NCBI RefSeq assembly: GCF_001648775.1
Contig: NZ_LVEJ01000016.1
Coordinates: forward strand, 186,001-250,000
Reading direction: 5' to 3'
Origin: Pseudomonas fluorescens
GTDB taxonomy: Bacteria; Pseudomonadota; Gammaproteobacteria; Pseudomonadales; Pseudomonadaceae
Length of the DNA: 64,000 bases
Below are positions 33,957 to 42,656 of this stretch, in pieces. The stretch's first letter is position 1. Each line of letters opens with the position of its first letter. The notes under the pieces were generated by a model. That model was not told the origin of the DNA. It searched no databases and saw only the letters and a list, made by a program, of their open reading frames with translations. A program made the translations under genes and the position numbers.

Positions 33957-35302
33957 ATCAGCGCCTCGGCGAGTTTGCCGTGCAGGCCGCCGAAGCCGCC
34001 GTTGCTCATGATCACCACGTGCGTGCCGGGCTGGGCCTGGCTCTTCACACGCTCGATGATGCCTTCCAGCGAATCGCTGACGATCGACGGCACCGTGCAC
34101 AGCGCGGCAGTGCCGGCCAAGTCCCAGCCGAGGTTGGCCGGGGCGTACCAGATGACCTGGTCGGCATCGACCACACTGTCCGGCAAACCATCACGGTGCG
34201 CGCCGAGCTTCATCGAGTTGGAGCGCGGTTCGATGATCGCGATCAGCGGCGCGTCGCCGATGCGTTTGCGCAGGCCGTCGAGGGTGGTAGCGATGGCGGT
34301 CGGGTGGTGAGCGAAGTCGTCGTAGATGGTGATGCCGCGGACTTCGGCGACTTTTTCCATGCGCCGTTTGACGTTCTTGAACGCGCTCAGCCCGGCGATG
34401 CCCATCGACGGCACCACGCCAACGTGCCGTGCTGCAGCCAGCGCGGCCAAGGCGTTGGCGACGTTGTGCTGGCCCGTCAGTTCCCATTCGACGGTGCCTT
34501 GCGACACGCCTTCGAACATCACTTCAAACGCCGAACCGTCTTCGCTCAGCAGTTTGACCTGCCACTGACCGCCGGCGCCGGTGGTCTGCACCGGGGTCCA
34601 GCAGCCCATTTCGATCACCCGCTGCAGCGCAGGCTCGGTGGTCGGATGGATGACCAGGCCTTCGCTCGGGATGGTGCGCACCAGATGGTGGAATTGCCGC
34701 TCGATCGCCGGTAGATCCGGGAAGATGTCGGCGTGATCGAACTCAAGATTATTGAGGATCGCGGTGCGCGGACGGTAGTGCACGAACTTCGAGCGCTTGT
34801 CGAAAAAGGCGCTGTCGTATTCGTCGGCCTCGATCACGAAGAACGGCGTACCGCCCAAACGCGCCGACACCGAGAAATTCTGCGGCACGCCGCCGATCAG
34901 GAAGCCCGGGCTCATGCCGGCGTGTTCCAGCACCCAGGCGAGCATGCTGCTGGTGGTGGTTTTGCCGTGAGTGCCGGCAACCGCCAGCACCCAGCGCCCT
35001 TGCAGCACGTGATCGGCCAGCCATTGCGGGCCGGAGACGTATGGCAAGCCTTTGTTCAGCACATATTCCACCGCCGGGTTGCCGCGGGACATGGCGTTGC
35101 CGATCACCACCAGATCCGGCGCCGGATCGAGCTGCGCCGGGTCGTAGCCCTGCGTCAGTTGAATGCCTTGGGCTTCAAGCTGTGTGCTCATCGGTGGATA
35201 GACGTTGGCGTCGGAACCGGTCACGTGATGGCCCAGCTCTTTGGCCAACACTGCCATCGAGCCCATGAAAGTCCCGCAGATACCCAGAATATGAATGTGC
35301 AT
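33953..35302 (-). CDS. mpl: UDP-MurNAc:tripeptide ligase Mpl
   Basis: Recycles the murein tripeptide by joining it to UDP-N-acetylmuramate. From ATG 35302 (MHIHILGICGTFMGSMA) the protein has 449 residues, a normal size. VAGTHGKTTTSSML is the ATP-binding P-loop of Mur ligases; FFVIEADEYDSAFFD and DDFAHHPTAI follow in the expected order. It complements the LdcA gene at 7.2 kb in murein recycling. Confidence 0.96.
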   Translation of the reverse strand: MHIHILGICGTFMGSMAVLAKELGHHVTGSDANVYPPMSTQLEAQGIQLTQGYDPAQLDPAPDLVVIGNAMSRGNPAVEYVLNKGLPYVSGPQWLADHVLQGRWVLAVAGTHGKTTTSSMLAWVLEHAGMSPGFLIGGVPQNFSVSARLGGTPFFVIEADEYDSAFFDKRSKFVHYRPRTAILNNLEFDHADIFPDLPAIERQFHHLVRTIPSEGLVIHPTTEPALQRVIEMGCWTPVQTTGAGGQWQVKLLSEDGSAFEVMFEGVSQGTVEWELTGQHNVANALAALAAARHVGVVPSMGIAGLSAFKNVKRRMEKVAEVRGITIYDDFAHHPTAIATTLDGLRKRIGDAPLIAIIEPRSNSMKLGAHRDGLPDSVVDADQVIWYAPANLGWDLAGTAALCTVPSIVSDSLEGIIERVKSQAQPGTHVVIMSNGGFGGLHGKLAEALI

Positions 35303-35415
35303 AGTCGACCTCGTAAAACATGGCCGCAGGTTAGCGTAGGGAGGGGGAAATCGCACTCTTTAGGTGAGGGGCGGGGTGGGTGGGCCGTAACATCTCGACT
35401 CGACTGCAGACTGCC

Positions 35416-35667
35416 GCCCTCACCCCAGCCCTCTCCCAGAGGGAGAGGGAGCCGATCTCGGTCGCTGTCTAATCCTGAGTTCGGCTCGATATTTCAGGTC
35501 GGCGTAGATCAGTAGAGCGACTCGGTCAGTCCACTTTTCGGCGGGAGAGGGAGCCGATCTCGGTCGCTTTCAAATCCTGAGTTCGGCTCTATAACTCAGG
35601 TCGGCGTAGATCAGTAGAGCGACTCGGTCAGTCCCCTCTCCCTCTGGGAGAGGGCTAGGGTGAGGGC
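35416..35667. repeat. Composite repeat: two 102-base tandem units inside an inverted repeat
   Basis: The ends read GCCCTCACCCCAGCCCTCTC and, as complement, GAGAGGGCTAGGGTGAGGGC. Inside are two direct copies of a 102-base unit beginning GGGAGAGGGAGCCGATCTCG (35441 and 35543), differing at a handful of positions and each containing AGTAGAGCGACTCGGTCAG. There is no coding capacity of note. It fills most of the 368 bases between mpl and the sigma-54 regulator and looks like a MITE-type element with an internal duplication. Confidence 0.85.
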
Positions 35668-35670
35668 CTT

Positions 35671-37584
35671 TTAACTGGCCCGCCGCTCAATCCCATGCTT
35701 GCGCAGCTTTCTATAAAGGGTATTGCGGCTAACCCCAAGCTGTTCTGCCGTATGCGTCATATGCCACCGCGTTTTTTCAAGAGCTCCGAGCAAGGCCAAC
35801 CGCTCGGCGTCTTCCAGTGGATGTTCAGATAAATCAGGCTGCAAGATCGGTACCCGCACCTGCCGAATCATCCCCGGCAAATCCTCAATCCCGATCCGCC
35901 CTTCATCACACAACGCCGCCAACGTACGCAGCACATTGCGCAACTGCCGCACATTCCCCGGCCAGTTGAACGCCAGCAACGCCTGACGCGCCGGTTCTTC
36001 GATCAGGATCGCTTCAGCGCCCGCCTCTTCGGCCAGGAGGAAATCCAGCAACTGCGATTTATCACTGCGCTCTCGCAACGCCGGCAACGCCACTTCCAGG
36101 CCGTTGAGCCGGTAATACAAATCCTCACGGAAGCTGCCGTCCGCGACCCGCTCCAGCAGATTGCGGTGGGTGGCGCTGATGATCCGCACGTTGACCGACT
36201 CCGGCTCGCCGCCGATCGGCACCACTTGGCGATCCTCCAGCACCCGCAGCAGACGCGTCTGCAAAGCCAACGGCATGTCGCCGATTTCATCGAGGAACAA
36301 CGTACCGCCATCGGCCTGCTGCAACTTGCCGCGCATACCGTCCTTTCTTGCCCCGGTGAAACTGCCGCCGCGATAGCCGAACAGTTCGCTTTCGATCAGG
36401 CTCTCGGGGATGGCCGCGCAATTGAGCGCAACGAAGGCTTTGCCGGAGCGCTGACTGGCCTGATGCACAGCCTTGGCGAAGGCTTCCTTGCCGGAGCCGG
36501 TTTCGCCGTTGATCAGCAGCGGTACGTCACGCTCGAACACGCGCAAGGCTTTACGGAAATCCGCCTGCAATGCCTGATCACCAAGGCAGATGCCCGACAG
36601 GCGCGGCGCTTCAGCGACAACCGGAGCCGGTACCATCGGTAAAGGTTTGCGCGACTCACCGCGCAGTACGGCAAACAAATGCCGCCCGTCACGAGTGCGC
36701 AGCGGCCAACTGGTGCTGGCATTGGCGCTCGCGCGGCCCAGCAATTCATCCAGCGAACAATCGAAAAACGCCTCCACCGGTTTACCCAGCAGGCCGCCAC
36801 GAATATGCCCAAGCAAATTCAGCGCGCTCTGATTGACCGCACTGATCCGCCCTTCGCCGTCAAACGCCAGCAAACCTTCGCTGAACAGCCCGACCGATTC
36901 GGCTTGCAGATGAAAACGCAGCAACCATTGATTATCGAAACAGCGCAGGAAGTAGCAGCTCTCGATCATTTTCGCCGACAGATTGACCAGCGCCATGGTG
37001 TGGAACTGACTTTGCCGCGAGACATCGTGGCGCGCCGACGACACGTCAAGAACGGCCAGCAGTTCGCCGTGCGGGTCGAATACCGGGCTCGCCGAACAGG
37101 TCAGGCCCGTGTGGCGACCGCGAAAGTGTTCCTCCTGATGGATGGTCAGTGCCTGGCGCTCGACCAGGCAGGTACCGATGCCGTTGGTGCCTTCGCAGGC
37201 CTCGCTCCAGTCCGCGCCGAGCCACAGCCCGGCGCGTTCGAAGATCTTGCGCTCGGATGGCGCGGTGACGCAGTTGAGGATCACCCCGCGCGCGTCGGTC
37301 AGCAACACTGCATGGCCGGCGCCGGAAAGCTGTTGATGCAAGCTGCTCATTTCATTGCCGGCGATCTGCAACACTTGCTGCAGGCGTTCGCGGCTTTCGA
37401 GGACGCGCCCGTGTTCGAGCACGGTCGGCGCCATGGTCAGCGCCGGGTCGAGGTGATAGTCCTCAAGGCAGCGCAGCCACGAACGGGCAATCGACGGATC
37501 GGCACCGGGACCGTGAACATGCGGTTTGCCCTGGGTAACGGTGAGAACCTGTTGGGCATGGCGACTCAAATGGTTGTCGTGCAT
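35671..37584 (-). CDS. eatR: Sigma-54-dependent activator (AcoR/EatR-like) of ethanolamine catabolism
   Basis: Enhancer-binding activator of RpoN promoters, 637 residues. A GAF-like sensor (about 70-220) and a PAS-like part (about 230-290) precede the AAA+ domain with Walker A GETGSGKEAF, the GSFTGA loop (canonical GAFTGA) that contacts sigma-54, and GGTLFLDEIGDMPL. The C-terminal Fis-type helix-turn-helix is AEQLGVSRNTLYRKLRKHGI. It is divergent from the aldehyde dehydrogenase gene, which has a good -24/-12 promoter. The name follows the homologous PAO1 locus as I recall it; acoR-type effectors are the alternative. Confidence 0.85.
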   Translation of the reverse strand: MHDNHLSRHAQQVLTVTQGKPHVHGPGADPSIARSWLRCLEDYHLDPALTMAPTVLEHGRVLESRERLQQVLQIAGNEMSSLHQQLSGAGHAVLLTDARGVILNCVTAPSERKIFERAGLWLGADWSEACEGTNGIGTCLVERQALTIHQEEHFRGRHTGLTCSASPVFDPHGELLAVLDVSSARHDVSRQSQFHTMALVNLSAKMIESCYFLRCFDNQWLLRFHLQAESVGLFSEGLLAFDGEGRISAVNQSALNLLGHIRGGLLGKPVEAFFDCSLDELLGRASANASTSWPLRTRDGRHLFAVLRGESRKPLPMVPAPVVAEAPRLSGICLGDQALQADFRKALRVFERDVPLLINGETGSGKEAFAKAVHQASQRSGKAFVALNCAAIPESLIESELFGYRGGSFTGARKDGMRGKLQQADGGTLFLDEIGDMPLALQTRLLRVLEDRQVVPIGGEPESVNVRIISATHRNLLERVADGSFREDLYYRLNGLEVALPALRERSDKSQLLDFLLAEEAGAEAILIEEPARQALLAFNWPGNVRQLRNVLRTLAALCDEGRIGIEDLPGMIRQVRVPILQPDLSEHPLEDAERLALLGALEKTRWHMTHTAEQLGVSRNTLYRKLRKHGIERRAS

Positions 37585-37702
37585 TTCTTATTGTTCTCCC
37601 CGAGGCTCGACGGCCCAATGCTGAGGTGACGCCCAGCATCCTCCAGCCACCGACGCATTGCAATGCTGGCAAGACTGCCCGGTCACTGCCTGTGCCATAA
37701 GC

Positions 37703-37729
37703 GGTACAAACTGTCACCCAGACTGTACC
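37703..37729. promoter_or_regulatory. Candidate activator-binding palindrome
   Basis: GGTACA and TGTACC are separated by 15 bases, about 100 bases upstream of the sigma-54 promoter, a normal distance for an enhancer site. Related CTGTCA/GTCACAG half-sites lie nearby. Arms are short, so support is limited. Confidence 0.4.
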
Positions 37730-37804
37730 GAAACCGTCACAGGCACAATCCGCTCGTCCGACAAAAACCACGCAAAGCCTTGATTTACCTGCCCTGCACG
37801 GCAG

Positions 37805-37820
37805 TGGCCCGACCTTTGCT
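37805..37820 (+). promoter_or_regulatory. Sigma-54 (-24/-12) promoter of exaC
   Basis: TGGCCCGACCTTTGCT fits the RpoN consensus with GG (37806-37807) and GC (37818-37819) exactly ten bases apart. It lies 66 bases before the aldehyde dehydrogenase ATG and faces it, opposite the divergent sigma-54 activator gene. Confidence 0.8.
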
Positions 37821-37885
37821 CTACGCTTATAGCAAGCGCACTTGCGCGTTTCTCTAATAAGTACAAAGCCAAGGAGAACATCATC

Positions 37886-39406
37886 ATGCGTTACGCTCAC
37901 CCCGGTACTGAAGGCGCCAAAGTCTCGTTCAAGAGCAAGTACGGTAACTACATCGGCGGCGAGTTCGTCGCGCCTGTCAAAGGTCAGTACTTCACCAACA
38001 CCTCGCCAGTCAATGGCCAGCCAATTGCCGAATTCCCCCGTTCCACTGCCGAAGACATCGACAAGGCACTGGACGCCGCTCACGCCGCTGCCGATGCATG
38101 GGGTTCGACCTCCGTGCAGGCGCGCTCGCTGATCCTGCTGAAAATCGCCGACCGCATCGAACAGAACCTCGAACTGCTGGCGATCACCGAAACCTGGGAC
38201 AACGGCAAAGCCATCCGCGAAACCCTCAACGCCGACATCCCGCTTGCCGCTGACCATTTCCGCTACTTCGCTGGCTGCCTGCGCGCCCAGGAAGGCAGCG
38301 CTGCCGAAATTGACGGCAACACCGTGGCCTATCACATCCATGAACCGCTGGGCGTGGTTGGCCAGATCATCCCGTGGAACTTCCCGATCCTGATGGCCGC
38401 GTGGAAACTTGCACCAGCGCTGGCCGCCGGCAACTGCGTAGTGCTCAAGCCCGCCGAACAAACCCCGCTGGGCATCACCGTGTTGCTGGAACTGATCGGC
38501 GACCTGCTGCCGCCGGGCGTGCTGAACATTGTTCAAGGCTATGGCAAAGAAGCCGGCGAAGCGCTGGCCACCAGCAAACGCATCGCCAAGATCGCCTTCA
38601 CCGGCTCGACGCCGGTCGGCTCGCACATCATGAAATGCGCGGCCGAGAACATCATTCCGTCGACTGTGGAACTGGGCGGCAAATCGCCGAACATCTTCTT
38701 CGAAGACATCATGCAAGCCGAGCCGACATTCATTGAGAAAGCCGCTGAAGGTCTGGTGCTGGCGTTCTTCAACCAGGGCGAAGTCTGCACCTGCCCATCG
38801 CGCGCGCTGGTACAGGAATCGATCTACGACGAGTTCATGGCCGTCGTCATGAAGAAAGTCCTGCAAATCAAACGCGGCGATCCGCTGGACACCGACACCA
38901 TGGTCGGCGCGCAGGCGTCCGAGCAGCAATTCGACAAAATCCTTTCGTACCTGGAAATTGCCAAGGGCGAAGGCGCCGAGCTGTTGACCGGCGGCAAAGT
39001 GGAAAAACTCGAGGGCAATCTGTCGACCGGCTATTACATCCAGCCGACCCTGCTCAAGGGCACCAACAAAATGCGCGTGTTCCAGGAAGAAATCTTTGGC
39101 CCAGTGGTGAGCATCACCACGTTCAAGGACGAAGCCGAAGCCCTGGCGATTGCCAACGACACCGAGTTCGGCCTCGGCGCCGGCCTGTGGACCCGCGACA
39201 TCAACCGCGCCTATCGCATGGGCCGCGCGATCAAGGCCGGTCGCGTGTGGACCAACTGCTACCACCTGTACCCGGCGCATGCTGCGTTTGGCGGGTACAA
39301 GAAGTCCGGTGTGGGGCGTGAGACGCACAAGATGATGCTCGATCACTACCAGCAAACCAAAAACCTGCTGGTGAGCTACGACATCAATCCGTTGGGCTTC
39401 TTCTAA
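37886..39406 (+). CDS. exaC: NAD-dependent (acet)aldehyde dehydrogenase
   Basis: Oxidises acetaldehyde, here most likely the product of ethanolamine ammonia-lyase, to acetate. The 506-residue protein is of normal ALDH length. FTGSTPVGSH lies in the cofactor fold; VELGGKSPNIFF holds the general-base Glu, and FNQGEVCTCPSR the catalytic Cys. AAGGAGAA precedes the ATG. It is driven by the sigma-54 promoter at 37805 and followed by the ethanolamine permease and eutBC. Chloroacetaldehyde or ethanol-derived aldehyde are alternative substrates. Confidence 0.93.
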   Translation: MRYAHPGTEGAKVSFKSKYGNYIGGEFVAPVKGQYFTNTSPVNGQPIAEFPRSTAEDIDKALDAAHAAADAWGSTSVQARSLILLKIADRIEQNLELLAITETWDNGKAIRETLNADIPLAADHFRYFAGCLRAQEGSAAEIDGNTVAYHIHEPLGVVGQIIPWNFPILMAAWKLAPALAAGNCVVLKPAEQTPLGITVLLELIGDLLPPGVLNIVQGYGKEAGEALATSKRIAKIAFTGSTPVGSHIMKCAAENIIPSTVELGGKSPNIFFEDIMQAEPTFIEKAAEGLVLAFFNQGEVCTCPSRALVQESIYDEFMAVVMKKVLQIKRGDPLDTDTMVGAQASEQQFDKILSYLEIAKGEGAELLTGGKVEKLEGNLSTGYYIQPTLLKGTNKMRVFQEEIFGPVVSITTFKDEAEALAIANDTEFGLGAGLWTRDINRAYRMGRAIKAGRVWTNCYHLYPAHAAFGGYKKSGVGRETHKMMLDHYQQTKNLLVSYDINPLGFF

Positions 39407-39413
39407 AACCTGA

Positions 39414-39441
39414 GGGCGACTCAGATATTTCTGTGTCGCCC
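39414..39441 (+). terminator. Hairpin terminator after exaC
   Basis: GGGCGAC and GTCGCCC pair, and CAG/CTG continue the stem past one T-T mismatch, with an ATATTT loop, eight bases after the stop. No strong T run follows. Confidence 0.55.
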
Positions 39442-39452
39442 GTTCAACGGCT

Positions 39453-39526
39453 TTCGCGAGCAGGCTCGCTCCCACAGTGGATTTGTGGCGAGCCAATTCC
39501 TTTGTGGGAGCGAGCCTGCTCGCGAA
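39453..39526. repeat. REPIN (paired REP palindromes)
   Basis: Inverted REP pair between exaC and the permease gene, with a 26-base centre. The end sequences are the same as in the other copies. Confidence 0.9.
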
Positions 39527-39695
39527 GGCGTCCTCAATCACACAATACACAAGGCCTGGCCGCTCTGGCACGGCCCTTGCGTACCCGTCATTCAGGTTTT
39601 GCGTGATAACTGCCGCTGCGTGAACAGCACTCATCCACCTCAACCGCCACACCCGAAAGTCCAACAGATCAAACAATAAAAAACAGAGAGGACTT

Positions 39696-41066
39696 ATGAC
39701 TTCCACCACACAGCTCAAACCCACACTCGGCACCCTGCACCTGTGGGGCATTGCCGTCGGCCTGGTGATTTCCGGCGAATATTTCGGCTGGAGTTACGGC
39801 TGGGGCACCGCCGGCACCCTGGGTTTTCTGGTCACGGCCTTGATGGTCGCAACCATGTACACCTGCTTCATCTTCAGTTTCACCGAATTGACTACTGCGA
39901 TCCCACACGCCGGCGGGCCGTTTGCCTACAGCCGTCGGGCGTTCGGCGAGAAAGGCGGATTGATCGCCGGCATCGCCACGCTGATCGAGTTCGTCTTTGC
40001 GCCACCGGCGATTGCCATGGCCATCGGCGCTTACCTCAACGTGCAATATCCGGAGCTTGATCCGAAGATCGCCGCCGTCGGCGCGTATTTCGTCTTCATG
40101 ACGTTGAACATCCTCGGCGTCAGCATCGCGGCGACCTTTGAGCTGGTAGTCACCGTGCTCGCCGTCGCCGAGTTGCTGGTGTTCATGGGCGTGGTCGCGC
40201 CGGGCTTCAGCTTCAGTAACTTCGTGCTGAATGGCTGGTCGGGCTCGAATGAATTCACCCTGGGGTCGATCCCCGGGATCTTCGCGGCGATACCGTTCGC
40301 AATCTGGTTCTTCCTCGCCATCGAGGGCGCCGCCATGGCCGCCGAAGAAGCGAAGGACCCGAAACGGACGATTCCCAAAGCCTACGTCAGCGGCATTCTG
40401 ACCCTGGTGTTCCTCGCCATCGGCGTAATGGTCATGGCCGGCGGCGTCGGCGACTGGCGCCAACTGTCGAACATCAACGACCCGCTGCCACAAGCGATGA
40501 AAGCTGTGGTCGGCAACAATTCGTCGTGGATGCACATGCTGGTGTGGATCGGCCTGTTCGGCCTGGTGGCGAGTTTCCACGGGATCATTCTTGGCTACTC
40601 GCGGCAGTTCTTCGCCCTCGCCCGCGCCGGTTATCTGCCTAAAGGCCTGGCCAAGCTGTCGCGCTTCCAGACGCCACATCGGGCGATTCTGGCCGGTGGC
40701 GTGATCGGCATTGCGGCGATTTACAGCGACGGTCTGGTCAATCTGCAAGGCATGACCCTGACCGCAGCGATGATCACCATGTCGGTGTTCGGCGCGATCG
40801 TGATGTACATCATCAGCATGCTCAGCCTGTTCAGACTGCGTAAGACCGAGCCGAACCTGGAGCGCACCTTCCGTGCGCCGGGCTATCCGGTGGTGCCGGC
40901 GATTGCGCTGTTTCTGGCGGTGGTGTGCCTGATCGCGATGGCGTGGTTCAACACGCTGATCGGTTGTGTGTTCCTTGGCTTCATGGCCGCTGGTTACCTG
41001 TATTTCCAGCTGACCGCCAAGCAACGCGCCGAAGCGCCGGCAGACGCTATGCTCGAAGGTATCTAG
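39696..41066 (+). CDS. eat: Ethanolamine permease (APC family)
   Basis: Inner-membrane transporter, 456 residues with about twelve hydrophobic segments. LVISGEYFGWSYGWGTAG near the N-terminus and PHAGGPFAYSRRAFG, AIWFFLAIEGAAMAAEEAKD are typical of the ethanolamine branch of amino-acid/polyamine transporters. GAGAGGA lies upstream of the ATG. It directly precedes eutBC, so its substrate assignment is supported by context. Confidence 0.92.
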   Translation: MTSTTQLKPTLGTLHLWGIAVGLVISGEYFGWSYGWGTAGTLGFLVTALMVATMYTCFIFSFTELTTAIPHAGGPFAYSRRAFGEKGGLIAGIATLIEFVFAPPAIAMAIGAYLNVQYPELDPKIAAVGAYFVFMTLNILGVSIAATFELVVTVLAVAELLVFMGVVAPGFSFSNFVLNGWSGSNEFTLGSIPGIFAAIPFAIWFFLAIEGAAMAAEEAKDPKRTIPKAYVSGILTLVFLAIGVMVMAGGVGDWRQLSNINDPLPQAMKAVVGNNSSWMHMLVWIGLFGLVASFHGIILGYSRQFFALARAGYLPKGLAKLSRFQTPHRAILAGGVIGIAAIYSDGLVNLQGMTLTAAMITMSVFGAIVMYIISMLSLFRLRKTEPNLERTFRAPGYPVVPAIALFLAVVCLIAMAWFNTLIGCVFLGFMAAGYLYFQLTAKQRAEAPADAMLEGI

Positions 41067-41073
41067 TTGCACC

Positions 41074-41098
41074 GGCACCGGGCCTTTCGCCCGGTGCC
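41074..41098 (+). terminator. Hairpin after the ethanolamine permease gene
   Basis: Ten-base perfect stem GGCACCGGGC / GCCCGGTGCC with a five-base loop, beginning eight bases past the stop. The following bases CGCTATATAG lack a T run. Confidence 0.5.
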
Positions 41099-41124
41099 CG
41101 CTATATAGAGGTGCACACAAATCC

Positions 41125-41216
41125 AATGTGGGAGCGAGCTTGCTCGCGAAGGCGTAGGGTCAGGCGAAAGGGATGCTGAATGACACACCGCATTCGCGAG
41201 CAAGCTCGCTCCCACA
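41125..41216. repeat. REP pair in the opposite arrangement
   Basis: Here the outer ends are AATGTGGGAGCGAGCTTGC on the left and the complement on the right, so the two REP units face the other way from those in the four REPINs listed, with a 42-base centre. Positions of the units are 41125-41150 and 41193-41216. It lies just before eutB. Confidence 0.85.
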
Positions 41217-41256
41217 GGGAACTGAGTTATCCACAGAATCAGGAGGACACCGCCCC

Positions 41257-42651
41257 ATGGCCGCATTTGCCCATTCCGTCGGCGCCCAGACCTATCGCTT
41301 CGACAGTCTCAAGGACGTCATGGCCAAGGCCAGCCCGGCGCGCTCCGGGGACTTCCTCGCCGGCGTCGCCGCCCTCAATGATGGCGAGCGCGTAGCTGCG
41401 CAAATGGCACTGGCCGACATCCCGCTCACGCATTTCCTGCAAGAAGCGCTGATTCCTTATGAGGCTGATGAAGTCACCCGGCTGATCATCGACACCCACG
41501 ACAAGCAAGCCTTCGCCGTGGTCAGCCACCTCACCGTGGGTAGTTTCCGCGACTGGCTGCTCAGCGAGGCCGCCGACGAAACCAGCCTGCGTAATCTCGC
41601 CCCCGGCCTGACTCCGGAAATGGTCGCGGCGGTATCAAAGATCATGCGCGTGCAGGATCTGGTGCTGGTGGCGCAAAAGATCCGCGTGGTCACCAAATTC
41701 CGCGGCACCCTCGGCCTGCGTGGGCGCCTGTCGACGCGCCTGCAACCCAATCACCCGACCGACGAACCGTCGGGCATCGCTGCAAGCATTCTCGACGGCC
41801 TGCTCTACGGTAATGGCGACGCGATGATCGGTATCAACCCGGCCACCGACAGCATCGCCTCGATTTGCGCGATGCTGGAGATGCTCGACGCGATCATCCA
41901 GCGCTATGACATCCCGACCCAGGCCTGCGTGCTGACCCACGTCACCACCTCGATCGAGGCGATCAACCGTGGCGTGCCGCTGGACCTGGTGTTCCAGTCG
42001 ATTGCCGGCACCGAAGCGGCCAACGCCAGTTTCGGCATCAACCTGAATGTCTTGCAGGAAGGCTACGACGCCGGCCTGAGTCTGAATCGCGGCACTCTCG
42101 GGCAGAACCTGATGTATTTCGAAACCGGCCAAGGCAGTGCGCTGTCGGCCAACGCCCATCACGGTGTCGATCAGCAAACCTGCGAAACCCGGGCCTACGC
42201 CGTGGCGCGACATTTCAAGCCGTTCCTGGTCAACACGGTTGTAGGATTTATCGGCCCGGAGTACCTCTACAACGGCAAACAGATTATCCGCGCCGGGCTC
42301 GAAGACCATTTCTGCGGCAAGCTGCTCGGCGTGCCGATGGGCTGCGATATCTGCTACACCAACCACGCCGAAGCCGATCAGGACGACATGGACACCCTGC
42401 TGACGTTGCTCGGTGTCGCCGGGATCAACTTCATCATGGGCATTCCCGGCTCCGACGACATCATGCTCAATTACCAGACCACTTCGTTCCACGACGCGCT
42501 CTATGCGCGGCAGACGCTGGGCCTGAAACCGGCGCCGGAGTTCGAGCAATGGCTGGCGAACATGGGCATCTTCACCCAAGCGGACGGCAAGGTCCGCTTC
42601 GGTAACAACTTGCCGCCGGCCTTCCGCCAGGCGCTGGCGCAACTGGGATGA
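41257..42651 (+). CDS. eutB: Ethanolamine ammonia-lyase large subunit
   Basis: Adenosylcobalamin-dependent enzyme splitting ethanolamine into acetaldehyde and ammonia. The start is the ATG at 41257 behind AGGAGG (MAAFAHSVGAQTY), giving 464 residues, the family length. GRLSTRLQPNHPTDEPSG, NYQTTSFHDALYAR and the substrate-pocket GFIGPEYLYNGKQ are recognisable. There is no bacterial microcompartment shell gene nearby, so acetaldehyde is presumably oxidised in the open cytoplasm by ExaC. Confidence 0.96.
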   Translation: MAAFAHSVGAQTYRFDSLKDVMAKASPARSGDFLAGVAALNDGERVAAQMALADIPLTHFLQEALIPYEADEVTRLIIDTHDKQAFAVVSHLTVGSFRDWLLSEAADETSLRNLAPGLTPEMVAAVSKIMRVQDLVLVAQKIRVVTKFRGTLGLRGRLSTRLQPNHPTDEPSGIAASILDGLLYGNGDAMIGINPATDSIASICAMLEMLDAIIQRYDIPTQACVLTHVTTSIEAINRGVPLDLVFQSIAGTEAANASFGINLNVLQEGYDAGLSLNRGTLGQNLMYFETGQGSALSANAHHGVDQQTCETRAYAVARHFKPFLVNTVVGFIGPEYLYNGKQIIRAGLEDHFCGKLLGVPMGCDICYTNHAEADQDDMDTLLTLLGVAGINFIMGIPGSDDIMLNYQTTSFHDALYARQTLGLKPAPEFEQWLANMGIFTQADGKVRFGNNLPPAFRQALAQLG

Positions 42652-42656
42652 GTCAC

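Noticed and set aside
37463..39751. 762-codon frame opposite exaC
   Set aside because: Antisense to a clear aldehyde dehydrogenase with its own promoter; it also runs across the promoter and a REPIN.
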